A DNA stretch of 64,000 bases from UBA1672 sp050633285. GTDB lineage: Bacteria; Pseudomonadota; Alphaproteobacteria; Micavibrionales; Micavibrionaceae. Location: the NCBI GenBank assembly GCA_050633285.1, contig JBOEGG010000002.1, forward strand, positions 62,001 to 126,000. The letters run 5' to 3'. A model generated the notes under the pieces. It ran no database searches, was not told where the DNA came from, and saw nothing but the letters and a program-made list of their open reading frames with translations. Positions 1-7,384 of the stretch are shown piece by piece. A program made the position numbers and the translations under genes. The stretch's first letter is position 1. Every line of letters begins with the position of its first letter.

Positions 1-14
1 ATAACGTATGTTTA

Positions 15-863
15 TTAAGAGCGTAAAACGCCGATCCATTCTTTTTGTGCGTCATTCAAACGCGCATCCGGTGTCATAACTGCACCATTCAGGGCGCTAC
101 GGATATTTGCAGGTGTTTCTGAAATACCATTTTCAAGTAATTGTAAAACAAGCTTTTTAATCTTGCCGATATTCTCATTATACACGGCAAAAACAGCCTC
201 TACACTGACATGCTCATCTGGGTCTTCGCGCCAACAATCATAATCTGTTGCAATGGCCAACGTGACGTAACCCATCTGTGCTTCGCGCGCAAGGAAGGCT
301 TCGGGGACATTGGTCATACCAACGACATCACATCCCGCTGCCCCGCGTAGGAAAAAGCTCTCCGCCTTTGTACCTAAACGTGGCCCTTCAACACATGCAT
401 ATGTTTTATCTGAATGGAGTGAAATCCCAAGAGCTTCGGCAGCTTTCAAAACGTCTTGTGCAAGAACAGGGCAGGTCGGCGCAGCCGTTGATATATGCGC
501 CGTAACACCCTCACCAAAAAATGAGTTCTTACGAAATCCGCGTGTATGATCAAAATATTGTGAGGCAAGCGCAAGGTCGCCCGGTGCGATTTCTTCTTGC
601 AAAGAACCCGATGCAGAAATACTCAAAATCGTTGTACCACCCAATTTCTTAAGCGCATAGATGTTGGCGCGAAAATTAACTTCGCTGGGTAAAAACTCAT
701 GATTACGCCCATGACGTGGAAGGAATAACACCTTCGATCCGAACGCTTCACCCTCAACAATAGGGGCGGATGGTTTGCCAAACGGCGTATCAATATCATG
801 CTCTGCCAAGATATTAAGTTCATCCAAAGCATAAAGGCCTGAGCCACCAATTATTGCGAGCAT
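15..863 (-). CDS. mtnP: S-methyl-5'-thioadenosine phosphorylase
   Basis: Cytosolic enzyme that phosphorolyses 5'-methylthioadenosine, the by-product of aminopropyl and SAM chemistry, to adenine and 5-methylthioribose-1-phosphate for methionine salvage. The 282 residues match the family's usual length. Visible family signatures are the phosphate loop IIGGSGLY at the N-terminus, the SASGSLQEEIAPGDL block near residue 83, EGPRLGTKAES near 160 and GCDVVGMTNVPEAFLAREA near 179; the aspartate in TDYDCW fits the base-binding Asp of MTA/purine phosphorylases. The consensus usually reads EGPRFSTRAES, so the LG pair is a small deviation. The gene stands alone, 137 nt downstream of the small gene that follows cysI and on the same strand. 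The window's spermidine route by carboxyspermidine does not itself make methylthioadenosine, so the source of substrate lies elsewhere. A purine nucleoside phosphorylase is the alternative but less likely. Confidence 0.93.
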   Translation of the reverse strand: MLAIIGGSGLYALDELNILAEHDIDTPFGKPSAPIVEGEAFGSKVLFLPRHGRNHEFLPSEVNFRANIYALKKLGGTTILSISASGSLQEEIAPGDLALASQYFDHTRGFRKNSFFGEGVTAHISTAAPTCPVLAQDVLKAAEALGISLHSDKTYACVEGPRLGTKAESFFLRGAAGCDVVGMTNVPEAFLAREAQMGYVTLAIATDYDCWREDPDEHVSVEAVFAVYNENIGKIKKLVLQLLENGISETPANIRSALNGAVMTPDARLNDAQKEWIGVLRS

Positions 864-1000
864 GTCGTCTCTTTCCGTTAATAATGTTGATATCTACATG
901 TATCGTTCTGAGCACAGAAGGGAAAGCATTATCTGGTTTTCCAAAAGGATTTTATTGTGAAGAAGTTTGAGATTTAACCATCAAGAGCTTGATCGGCATA

Positions 1001-1234
1001 TTATTCGGGTAAAAATAGGTTTTCCATTGCTTTATCTGCCGTATCCAAATGTTCTTTTGCGGCTTCGATAATTGCCATGCCTTCATCTGTATGTGGATCA
1101 AATGTAGAACTCACCTTCATTGTTTTCGGGTCAATCACCTCACCTTGTTGTGCATGTTTATAAGCAATACCCGCATCTTCCCATGCATCTGTTGCTGAGA
1201 ATTTCTGACGAAGAGATGATAATTTTTTAAGCAT
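1001..1234 (-). CDS. small hypothetical protein (77 aa)
   Basis: I do not recognise this family. It is a charged soluble protein of 77 residues, with no signal peptide or membrane segment, and an acidic C-terminal half (EAAKEHLDTADKAMENLF) likely to be helical. A longer reading frame exists upstream to 1276, but the ATG at 1234 is preferred because the longer version would be translated through a strong hairpin. A GAGG sequence 11 nt before this ATG is a possible ribosome site, and it lies inside the 3' arm of that hairpin. The gene follows cysI on the same strand by about 55 nt, so it could be the last gene of the sulfate-assimilation operon reached by read-through, or be expressed separately. 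Confidence 0.55.
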   Translation of the reverse strand: MLKKLSSLRQKFSATDAWEDAGIAYKHAQQGEVIDPKTMKVSSTFDPHTDEGMAIIEAAKEHLDTADKAMENLFLPE

Positions 1235-1240
1235 AAAGAA

Positions 1241-1267
1241 CCCGTCCTCAACTGTTTGGAGGACGGG
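1241..1267 (-). terminator. hairpin after cysI, overlapping the ribosome site of the next gene
   Basis: A perfect 9-bp stem (CCCGTCCTC at 1241-1249 with GAGGACGGG at 1259-1267) and 9-nt loop lies 21 nt after the cysI stop. Read on the minus strand it is followed by TTCTTT, a weak U-rich tail. It could end the cys operon. It also contains the only GAGG motif near the start of the small gene at 1234, so it may block translation of that gene when folded. Confidence 0.6.
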
Positions 1268-1288
1268 AACATACACAATTGCTTTTAC

Positions 1289-2989
1289 TTATGCAAATAA
1301 AGTTCTGTTCGTGTAGTCACCAAAACTCTCATTTTTGTCGCAGTCATTGGCATATTTGGCAAAGAGGCCATCAAGAATATCAAGTATCTCCGTCTCATCG
1401 ACTTCTTCACGATACACTTTATTCAAACGCTCACCCTCATAATCGCCTGCCAAACGTAAGACATATTTACCCGGGCCTTTTCCAACCAATCCGATTTCCG
1501 CGGCGTAAGAACGGCCACATCCATTCGGGCACCCTGTAATACGCGTTGTAATCGGACGATCTAGAATGCCGTGTTTATCCTGCAACGCTTCGACTTTTGT
1601 TACAAACTCAGGGAGATATCGTTGACCCTCTGCCAGAGCAAGCGGACAGGTCGGCAGAGCAACACAGGCCATTGCTTCACGACGTGTTGCATTCATCGCA
1701 TCAATCGTGATCCCATGTCTGTGCAGTATTTTGTCGAGCTGGGCTTTGTTGCTTTCCTCAATATAGGTAAACATAACATTCTGATTGGCGGTAAACCGAA
1801 ACCCGCAAATACCGGATTCCGCAATCTCTTTCATCGCTGATTTAATATTATAGCCAAGCTCATCAATCACACGACCACTTTCAACGAATGCAGTGTAATA
1901 CCATTGCCCAGTGTGATCTTCGACCCAGCCAAATGGATCACCGCGATGGGTAAAGGCAGGAACGTTTTTCACAGGTTCAATAGGGAAGTCTAAACGTTTT
2001 TGTACTTCGCTGACAAAGAAATCAAGCCCCAAGCGGTCAATTGTGTATTTCAAACGTGCTTGATTGCGAAGTTCTCTATTACCGTAGTCACGCTGAACTG
2101 CGGCGATTTGCCAACAAGTCTCAAGTGCTTTGTCCTTTGGCACAAAACCAATCACATCGCCGCGGCGTGGATATGTGTTTGCATTACCATGTGTTGCACC
2201 AAGCCCGCCACCAATAGAAACGTTAAAACCAAGGAATTCATCACCCTCACCAACGGCGATAAGGCCGATATCATGAACATACACATCCACATCGTTGTGC
2301 GGAGGGGTTGTGATCGCGATCTTAAATTTACGCGGTAAGTATATATCCTTATAAAGCGGATCTGCTTCTGTTGGCTCATCTTGCGACAGTTTTTCACCAT
2401 CCAACCATATTTCCTTAAACGCGCCTGTACGGGGTAAGAGGTGATCTGAGATTTTGGCTGCATATTCATGCACTTCTGCATGATACGGTGCGGTTAGCGG
2501 GTTTGATCCCGTAATCACATTCCTGTTTACATCACCACACGCGGCAATCGCATCCAACCCAAGCGCATCAAAATCTTTCATTGTTGGCTTCATACGTGCC
2601 TTAACCACGCCGTGAAATTGAACTGTTTGGCGCGTTGTAATTTTCACAACGCCACTTGCTTTTGTATCGCAACTTTCCTGTAGGCCAAGCCATTGCTGCG
2701 CATTGATATCACCACCGGGAATACGCAGGCGGATCATAAATGAATATGCCCATTCCAACTTCTTTTCATCGCGCTCTGCACGGCGGTCACGATTATCCTG
2801 AATGTAAGAGCCGTGGAATTTTACAAGCTGCTTTCCATACTCCGTTACATTGCCTGTCATGCTGTCTGACATTTGTTCTGCCAAATCACCGCGCAAACCA
2901 CGGCTTTCGACTTTGAATGCCTCACATTCGGAAAGGTTTTCGGGATTATTAATCGCATTCGGGTTGTTTTTTGGTGTTACATCACTCAT
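1289..2989 (-). CDS. cysI: assimilatory sulfite reductase, haemoprotein beta subunit
   Basis: Reduces sulfite to sulfide by six electrons at a coupled sirohaem-[4Fe-4S] centre, receiving electrons from the flavoprotein CysJ. The 566 residues match the usual length. The two cysteine pairs that hold the cluster are visible: CVALPTC (around residue 445) and GCPNGCGR (around 490). The N-terminal parachute-type repeat includes TTRQTVQFHG, which carries the sirohaem/sulfite-binding Arg region. The ATG overlaps the cysJ stop by one base (TAATG), implying coupled translation. It lies last of the four classical genes in a cysG-cysH-cysJ-cysI operon, so sirohaem synthesis, APS reduction and sulfite reduction are co-transcribed. 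CysI from a ferredoxin-dependent enzyme would lack a CysJ neighbour, so the NADPH-type assignment is favoured. Confidence 0.96.
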   Translation of the reverse strand: MSDVTPKNNPNAINNPENLSECEAFKVESRGLRGDLAEQMSDSMTGNVTEYGKQLVKFHGSYIQDNRDRRAERDEKKLEWAYSFMIRLRIPGGDINAQQWLGLQESCDTKASGVVKITTRQTVQFHGVVKARMKPTMKDFDALGLDAIAACGDVNRNVITGSNPLTAPYHAEVHEYAAKISDHLLPRTGAFKEIWLDGEKLSQDEPTEADPLYKDIYLPRKFKIAITTPPHNDVDVYVHDIGLIAVGEGDEFLGFNVSIGGGLGATHGNANTYPRRGDVIGFVPKDKALETCWQIAAVQRDYGNRELRNQARLKYTIDRLGLDFFVSEVQKRLDFPIEPVKNVPAFTHRGDPFGWVEDHTGQWYYTAFVESGRVIDELGYNIKSAMKEIAESGICGFRFTANQNVMFTYIEESNKAQLDKILHRHGITIDAMNATRREAMACVALPTCPLALAEGQRYLPEFVTKVEALQDKHGILDRPITTRITGCPNGCGRSYAAEIGLVGKGPGKYVLRLAGDYEGERLNKVYREEVDETEILDILDGLFAKYANDCDKNESFGDYTNRTLFA

Positions 2990-4482
2990 TAGTACACATC
3001 CTTCACATAACGGTCATTTTCTTCCAAATCGGCTAAGAAATCTTCGGCGGCTTCCTTTGATATGGATTTCTGCGCGGCAATGAGATCAATTAACGTGGCA
3101 TCGACATCTTTGCTCATCGGGTCTTTATTGCCACACAGGTAAATATGCGCACCATTATCAATCCATTGCATAAGCTCAGAAGCATTCTCTTTCAAACGAT
3201 CCTGCACATAGATTTTCTGTTCCTGATCGCGAGAGAAGGCAAGGTTAATTTTATGCAAGGTGTCTGTTGCGACATGCTCTTGCCATTCTGTTTGATATAG
3301 GAAGTCACAATGCGCATGCTGATCTCCGAAAATGAGCCAGTTCTTACCCTCGGCGCCACGTTCTGAGCGTTCATAAACAAAGGAACGAAATGGCGCAACA
3401 CCAGTGCCCGGGCCAATCATAATAATATCTGTATTATCATTGGCGGGTAGGTTGAAGATCTGGTTTTGTGAGATGTAAAAAGTAATCTCATCACCTTCTT
3501 TTAGCTCAGCTAAATATTTGGAATAAATACCGTACCCTGTGCTGCCATCTTCTTGTTTGTATGTTGATAAAGCCACGGTCAAATGGACTTCTCCTTCATG
3601 AAAGGATGGGGAAGAGGCAATAGAGTACAGGCGCGGGGTTGCATCCCCTTGATTTTTATCATCAGGCACAATAATACCCGCCGCATCACCACATGTATAA
3701 ATGATGTCGTCTGCATACTCGATTTCAATGTGATATGTTTCCTTATTCGAATCGATATCGTTCAAATTCACACTCTGTTTGACCGTGCCAATAACAGGTT
3801 CAAGACGGGTATAGCCCTTCCCCGTGCGCACAACGGGTTCATCTGAGGGGATAGATAGAGCAGGGGCACTGCTTGGAGATGCATCCGCACCAACCAGTTT
3901 GTCCATTGCGGATACTGTATCTGTGATCCACTTTGGCGTATGTGATGCGTAATCGACATCAAACAAAGCATTCTCTTGAAATGCTGTGCCACCAAGGCGT
4001 TGTAATTCCTTATCGAGATCAGTAGCTGCGCCGCAGAATATTTCATAAGATGAATCGCCAAGCCCGCAAACGGCGTAGTCTAATCCTTTAAGAACGTTAT
4101 CATCCGCACCGCGAACTTCATCAAAAAATTTGAGAGAGCTTTCCGGCGGGTCACCTTCGCCATGCGTTGAGCACAGGAATAAGGCAATTGTATCGGCCTT
4201 GATATCTTTCACTTTTAAACGGTTTACAACTGCATTTTTAACCTTATACCCTGCGGCTTTTACCGCCTTCATGAGTTGCAGTGACAGCGCCTTTGAGTTG
4301 CCTGTTTCGGTGGCATAATAGATCATAACTTTTGGTTTGTTTATGTCTGAAGGCACGCTTGTCACCGTGCTAAGCTGTCCACCAACTTGACCTTGCAAAT
4401 ATCCCGCAAGCCAGATTTTCTGCTCATGACTGGCAGAGGTTAAAAGCTGGTTTAGAAGCTGTTCCTGATCTTTATTGAGCAT
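2989..4482 (-). CDS. cysJ: sulfite reductase flavoprotein alpha subunit, compact form
   Basis: Diflavin reductase that passes electrons from NADPH through FAD and FMN to CysI. A flavodoxin domain occupies about residues 51-195 with FMN-loop motifs TETGNS (58-63) and STHGEG (105-110). A ferredoxin-reductase module follows, with the FAD motif PRLYSIASS (about 283-291), the nucleotide motif GPGTGVAPFR (357-366) and the typical C-terminus ending DVY. At 497 residues it is about 100 shorter than the E. coli protein as I remember it (599). The gap appears to fall between YTCGDAAGI (near 262-270) and PRLYS, where the helical connecting domain should be. Translation is linked to both neighbours: the start overlaps cysH by 11 nt and the stop overlaps the cysI start. 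The residues needed for FMN, FAD and NADPH binding are present, so it should be active. Confidence 0.93.
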   Translation of the reverse strand: MLNKDQEQLLNQLLTSASHEQKIWLAGYLQGQVGGQLSTVTSVPSDINKPKVMIYYATETGNSKALSLQLMKAVKAAGYKVKNAVVNRLKVKDIKADTIALFLCSTHGEGDPPESSLKFFDEVRGADDNVLKGLDYAVCGLGDSSYEIFCGAATDLDKELQRLGGTAFQENALFDVDYASHTPKWITDTVSAMDKLVGADASPSSAPALSIPSDEPVVRTGKGYTRLEPVIGTVKQSVNLNDIDSNKETYHIEIEYADDIIYTCGDAAGIIVPDDKNQGDATPRLYSIASSPSFHEGEVHLTVALSTYKQEDGSTGYGIYSKYLAELKEGDEITFYISQNQIFNLPANDNTDIIMIGPGTGVAPFRSFVYERSERGAEGKNWLIFGDQHAHCDFLYQTEWQEHVATDTLHKINLAFSRDQEQKIYVQDRLKENASELMQWIDNGAHIYLCGNKDPMSKDVDATLIDLIAAQKSISKEAAEDFLADLEENDRYVKDVY

Positions 4483-5254
4483 ATTGCCGTTTCTCTTCTT
4501 GTGTTAAATCTTTTGTTCGGACAAGGCGTCCATTTACCATATGCAGGCCGCACTCTTGTGCATCTTCACTTTCCCACCACCATCGTCCTGCGCGTGGGTG
4601 TTCACCTTCGGAAACTGCACGTGTGCATGGTGCGCATCCGATTGATGGAAACCCGTTATCATGTAGGGTGTTGTAGGGAATATTATGCTGTTGGATATAG
4701 GGCTTTATTTCTTCCTCAAGAACATCAATGAGTGGATAAAATTTTATTAAACCACGTGCCTCATCAATCTCCGCAGGTGGTAGGTCGCTACGGTTATCTG
4801 AATGCTCATGGCGCAGGCCACTAATCCATATATCTACACCTTCAAGAGCACGGTTAAGCGGCTCGACCTTACGTGTGAAACAGCAAGCTTTACGCTTTTC
4901 TATAGAATCACGAAACCCGTTAATGCCCTGATGGGCAACAAGGTTCTGTGTGTCATGTGCATCCGGATAATAAGTCTCAAGCTTTAGAGTAGGGTACTTT
5001 TGTTCAGTCGCACTGATAACATCGTGCGTTTCTTCAAATAAACGCCCTGTATCCAAAGTGAAAGCGCGCACAGGCAAATTATGTGTTGCGATAACATGGG
5101 TAATGGCCTGATCTTCATAACTAAAACTGGAAGAGAAGGCGATATTCAGGTGCGTATAGTGCGTGAGCATTTGCAAACGCTCCTCCCATGATAGAGGGGC
5201 GCATTGTTCAATCAAATCTTGTGCAAGTCTCTGAAGCTCAGCTTTAGGCAACAC
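4472..5254 (-). CDS. cysH: adenylyl-sulfate (APS) reductase
   Basis: Reduces activated sulfate to sulfite with thioredoxin as donor. The protein carries both halves of the iron-sulfur signature of APS-type enzymes, KACCFTRKVEPL (about residue 140) and IGCAPCTR (about 220), plus the C-terminal ECGLH catalytic cysteine. This points to APS rather than PAPS as substrate, because PAPS reductases lack the CC...CxxC set. I place the start at the GTG at 5254: GAGGAG sits 4 nt upstream, and the resulting 260 residues match the family. An overlapping longer frame to 5365 adds an arginine-rich extension that only mirrors the cysG coding sequence; a TTG at 5251 is a second option. The gene overlaps cysG by 11 nt and cysJ by 11 nt, so the operon is tightly coupled. 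No ATP sulfurylase or APS kinase gene is in this window. Confidence 0.92.
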   Translation of the reverse strand: MLPKAELQRLAQDLIEQCAPLSWEERLQMLTHYTHLNIAFSSSFSYEDQAITHVIATHNLPVRAFTLDTGRLFEETHDVISATEQKYPTLKLETYYPDAHDTQNLVAHQGINGFRDSIEKRKACCFTRKVEPLNRALEGVDIWISGLRHEHSDNRSDLPPAEIDEARGLIKFYPLIDVLEEEIKPYIQQHNIPYNTLHDNGFPSIGCAPCTRAVSEGEHPRAGRWWWESEDAQECGLHMVNGRLVRTKDLTQEEKRQYAQ

Positions 5255-6704
5255 GTATCTCCTCACGCGTCGGCGCTTTTGATGGAAGTGGGGCGAAATA
5301 CTCGCCCTTATGCTGTGGTGGCTCTTTCCACTGGTTGCTCTTAGCCCATCGTGCAACATCACCAATGATTAAAGTACAAGGCGATCCAAAATCGGTACTG
5401 TCCCATTCATCAGAAAAATTGCCAATGGTCGATTTATATTCTTGATGGAAATCAGTGGTGCCCTGCTCGACGACAAGCATTGGAGTATGTGTGGAGAAAC
5501 CAAGCTCAATAAGTTTACGGCAAAGCAGGGCATAATGTGGCGTACTCATATAAAACACAAACGTTTCATTTTGCGCGTGTTTCAAAGAGAGCCAAAAATT
5601 TTCGTCATAAAGTGTCTTTGTATAAAGCGTGATAAAGCGTACCGATGTTGCACCGCCGCGCTCGGTCAGTGGTATACCGGCATAGGCTGCACACCCGTTT
5701 GCCGCACTAATGCCGGGGACAATTTGAAATGGCGCGCCGACTTTATTCGCAATTTCAATTTCTTCCGCACCATGCGCATAAATGCCCGGATCACCACCCT
5801 TAAGGCGCACAACAATATTGCCTTTGCGCAAATTCTGCTCAATCAATTCATCAATTTGTGCTTGGGTCTTATGGTGATGGTCTTTGCGTTTTCCAACGGA
5901 TATTTTCTCTGCATCCTTACGGGCATATTGCTCAATAATAACCGGGGAGACCAAACGGTCATAAAGGATGATATCAGCCTGCGAAATCAGGCGAATTGCC
6001 TTCACAGTAATCAAATCCGGACTTCCAGGCCCCGCACCAATTAAATAAAGCGCGGCTTGTTTCTTATTCTCTGTATCTTCCAGTAGATCGCTAAATAGGG
6101 TCTCCGCTTTTTGATGATTACCCTCATAAAGCTCTTGAGCAATTGGGCCATGAAAGATTTTTTCACCTATCAAACGGCGCGGTTGAATTTTGGAGAGACG
6201 CTCTCTTAATATAGTTTTCTTCGTGCCCATAAAGTCTATCAAACGTTCAAAGTTACTTGGAATCGCTTGCTCAATAGTATGCTTGACCATACGCGCTAAA
6301 ACAGGGGAGACACCCGATGATGATATTGCAACTTGTAGATTTCCACGACGAACAAGGGCAGGGAAAATAAAGTCACACAGGGCAGGGTTATCAACGACAT
6401 TCACCAAAATACTGCGTGTCTGACAATCTTGCGCGATAATCTCATTCACCGTGTCGTTATCTGTTGCGGCAACAGCAATCGATTTCCCTTCTAGAAATTT
6501 GGGATGATACAGCCCCTCATGAGCCGTAAAGCCATGCTGATCACAAAGGAAACGTAACCCATCACCAATCTTCTCGGCCAGAATTTCAACACGTGCGCCA
6601 ACACTGGCAAGAGCCTCTGTCTTGGCTGCCGCGATCTCACCACCTCCGATAATCAGGATGGTGCCATGCTTCTCGGCATTTAAAAATAAAGGGGTGTAAC
6701 CCAT
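5244..6704 (-). CDS. cysG: sirohaem synthase, trifunctional
   Basis: Makes sirohaem, the CysI cofactor, from uroporphyrinogen III in three steps. The N-terminal part (about 1-210) is the precorrin-2 dehydrogenase/ferrochelatase, with the NAD-binding loop IIGGGEIAAAKTEAL and SSSGVSPVLARMVK. The C-terminal part (about 218-460) is the SAM-dependent uroporphyrinogen C-methyltransferase, with LIGAGPGSPDLITVKA, DIILYDRLVS and VVRLKGGDPGIYAHGAEE. The 486 residues are slightly longer than the E. coli enzyme. The ATG at 6704 is preceded by AAAGGA. It is the first gene of the cys operon and faces a divergent Rrf2 regulator over 188 nt that contain a two-armed inverted element. Sulfate or cysteine control by that regulator is a reasonable inference from position only. 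Confidence 0.95.
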   Translation of the reverse strand: MGYTPLFLNAEKHGTILIIGGGEIAAAKTEALASVGARVEILAEKIGDGLRFLCDQHGFTAHEGLYHPKFLEGKSIAVAATDNDTVNEIIAQDCQTRSILVNVVDNPALCDFIFPALVRRGNLQVAISSSGVSPVLARMVKHTIEQAIPSNFERLIDFMGTKKTILRERLSKIQPRRLIGEKIFHGPIAQELYEGNHQKAETLFSDLLEDTENKKQAALYLIGAGPGSPDLITVKAIRLISQADIILYDRLVSPVIIEQYARKDAEKISVGKRKDHHHKTQAQIDELIEQNLRKGNIVVRLKGGDPGIYAHGAEEIEIANKVGAPFQIVPGISAANGCAAYAGIPLTERGGATSVRFITLYTKTLYDENFWLSLKHAQNETFVFYMSTPHYALLCRKLIELGFSTHTPMLVVEQGTTDFHQEYKSTIGNFSDEWDSTDFGSPCTLIIGDVARWAKSNQWKEPPQHKGEYFAPLPSKAPTREEIRVA

Positions 6705-6720
6705 ATTACGATCCTTTCGA

Positions 6721-6831
6721 TTTATAGCCTTCTGCCTTTGAAATCTGACAGCGTTTCTGCGTCACTTTCTTAAGGTTTCCTAAGCTTCGCTCCTTGTGCC
6801 TTGTCAGCTTTCAAATTCATGTGGCTATAAA
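6721..6831. promoter_or_regulatory. two facing copies of a 31-nt element between cysG and the Rrf2 gene
   Basis: The left arm reads TTTATAGCC (6721-6729), 7 unrelated bases, then TTTGAAA-T-CTGACA (6737-6750). The right arm, on the opposite strand from 6831 downward, reads TTTATAGCC, 7 unrelated bases, then TTTGAAA-G-CTGACA. Spacing within each arm is identical. One copy lies next to each divergent gene, as expected for a symmetric operator pair or, less likely, the ends of a small palindromic element. Confidence 0.6.
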
Positions 6832-6892
6832 AGTGACTATAAAAGAACATTTTTATCTTGTAAATACATAAATAATATGTAGTATATGGCTT

Positions 6893-7336
6893 ATGCAGTT
6901 CTTACCTAATAAATTATATCTGGCAATGAGCGCTGCTTTGTTTATTGCCTATAATGGAGATGAAGACGCACCCGTCGCGGGGAGCGCCATCGTCGAATAT
7001 TGTAACCTCAACAAACGTGCCTTAGAGCCGGTTTTGCAGAAGCTTTCCTCTGCGGAAATGGTTGTCTCGATAAAGGGGGCAAAGGGGGGCTATTACATGC
7101 CAAACCCAGAGTACACAACGCTGCGTGATGTGGCCGAGGCGTTTGTCACACATGTTTCCCCGGATAAGCACAATATTGCAGGCTATGGAGATATTCTGGA
7201 TGAGAAGTTGGAGCGTTGTTATGATGGCTGGCTTGATAATTTATCAGATATAACCTTTAAACGCCTTTGCACAAAGGCGCGCAATTCTGGTGAAATTCTC
7301 TCAATTCAGACACCTGTTTTAAATTATTCAATCTAA
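6893..7336 (+). CDS. Rrf2-family transcriptional regulator, CymR-like without iron-sulfur ligands
   Basis: A 147-residue winged-helix regulator. The Rrf2 pattern is clear: a helix-turn-helix around residues 28-58 (ALEPVLQKLSSAEMV) followed by the wing GAKGGYYMPNP (62-72). Its cysteines are at positions 37, 109 and 126 and do not form the spaced triplet that holds a cluster in NsrR, IscR or RirA, so this is unlikely to be an Fe-S sensor. CymR, an Rrf2 protein controlling sulfur metabolism in Bacillus, also lacks that triplet. The gene is transcribed away from the cysG-H-J-I operon, and the shared 188-nt region carries a symmetric pair of elements, so it probably regulates sulfate assimilation and itself. 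The ligand cannot be deduced from sequence. It could alternatively regulate distant genes. Confidence 0.85.
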   Translation: MQFLPNKLYLAMSAALFIAYNGDEDAPVAGSAIVEYCNLNKRALEPVLQKLSSAEMVVSIKGAKGGYYMPNPEYTTLRDVAEAFVTHVSPDKHNIAGYGDILDEKLERCYDGWLDNLSDITFKRLCTKARNSGEILSIQTPVLNYSI

Positions 7337-7384
7337 AACGATTATTCCTTGTCTTTTTTGCATATCCTCAAGTAATCTCGGCGC

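Noticed and set aside
5255..5365. N-terminal extension of cysH
   Set aside because: The extra 37 residues only mirror the cysG coding region in another frame; a GAGGAG-GTG start follows.
5442..6044. 200-codon plus-strand ORF
   Set aside because: Antisense shadow of cysG, which is a clear full-length gene; composition Cys/Ile/Asn-rich without domain likeness.
6721..6831. Calling the facing 31-nt elements a MITE
   Set aside because: No target duplication seen, the spacer bases differ, and placement is symmetric to two promoters; regulation fits better, though not proven.
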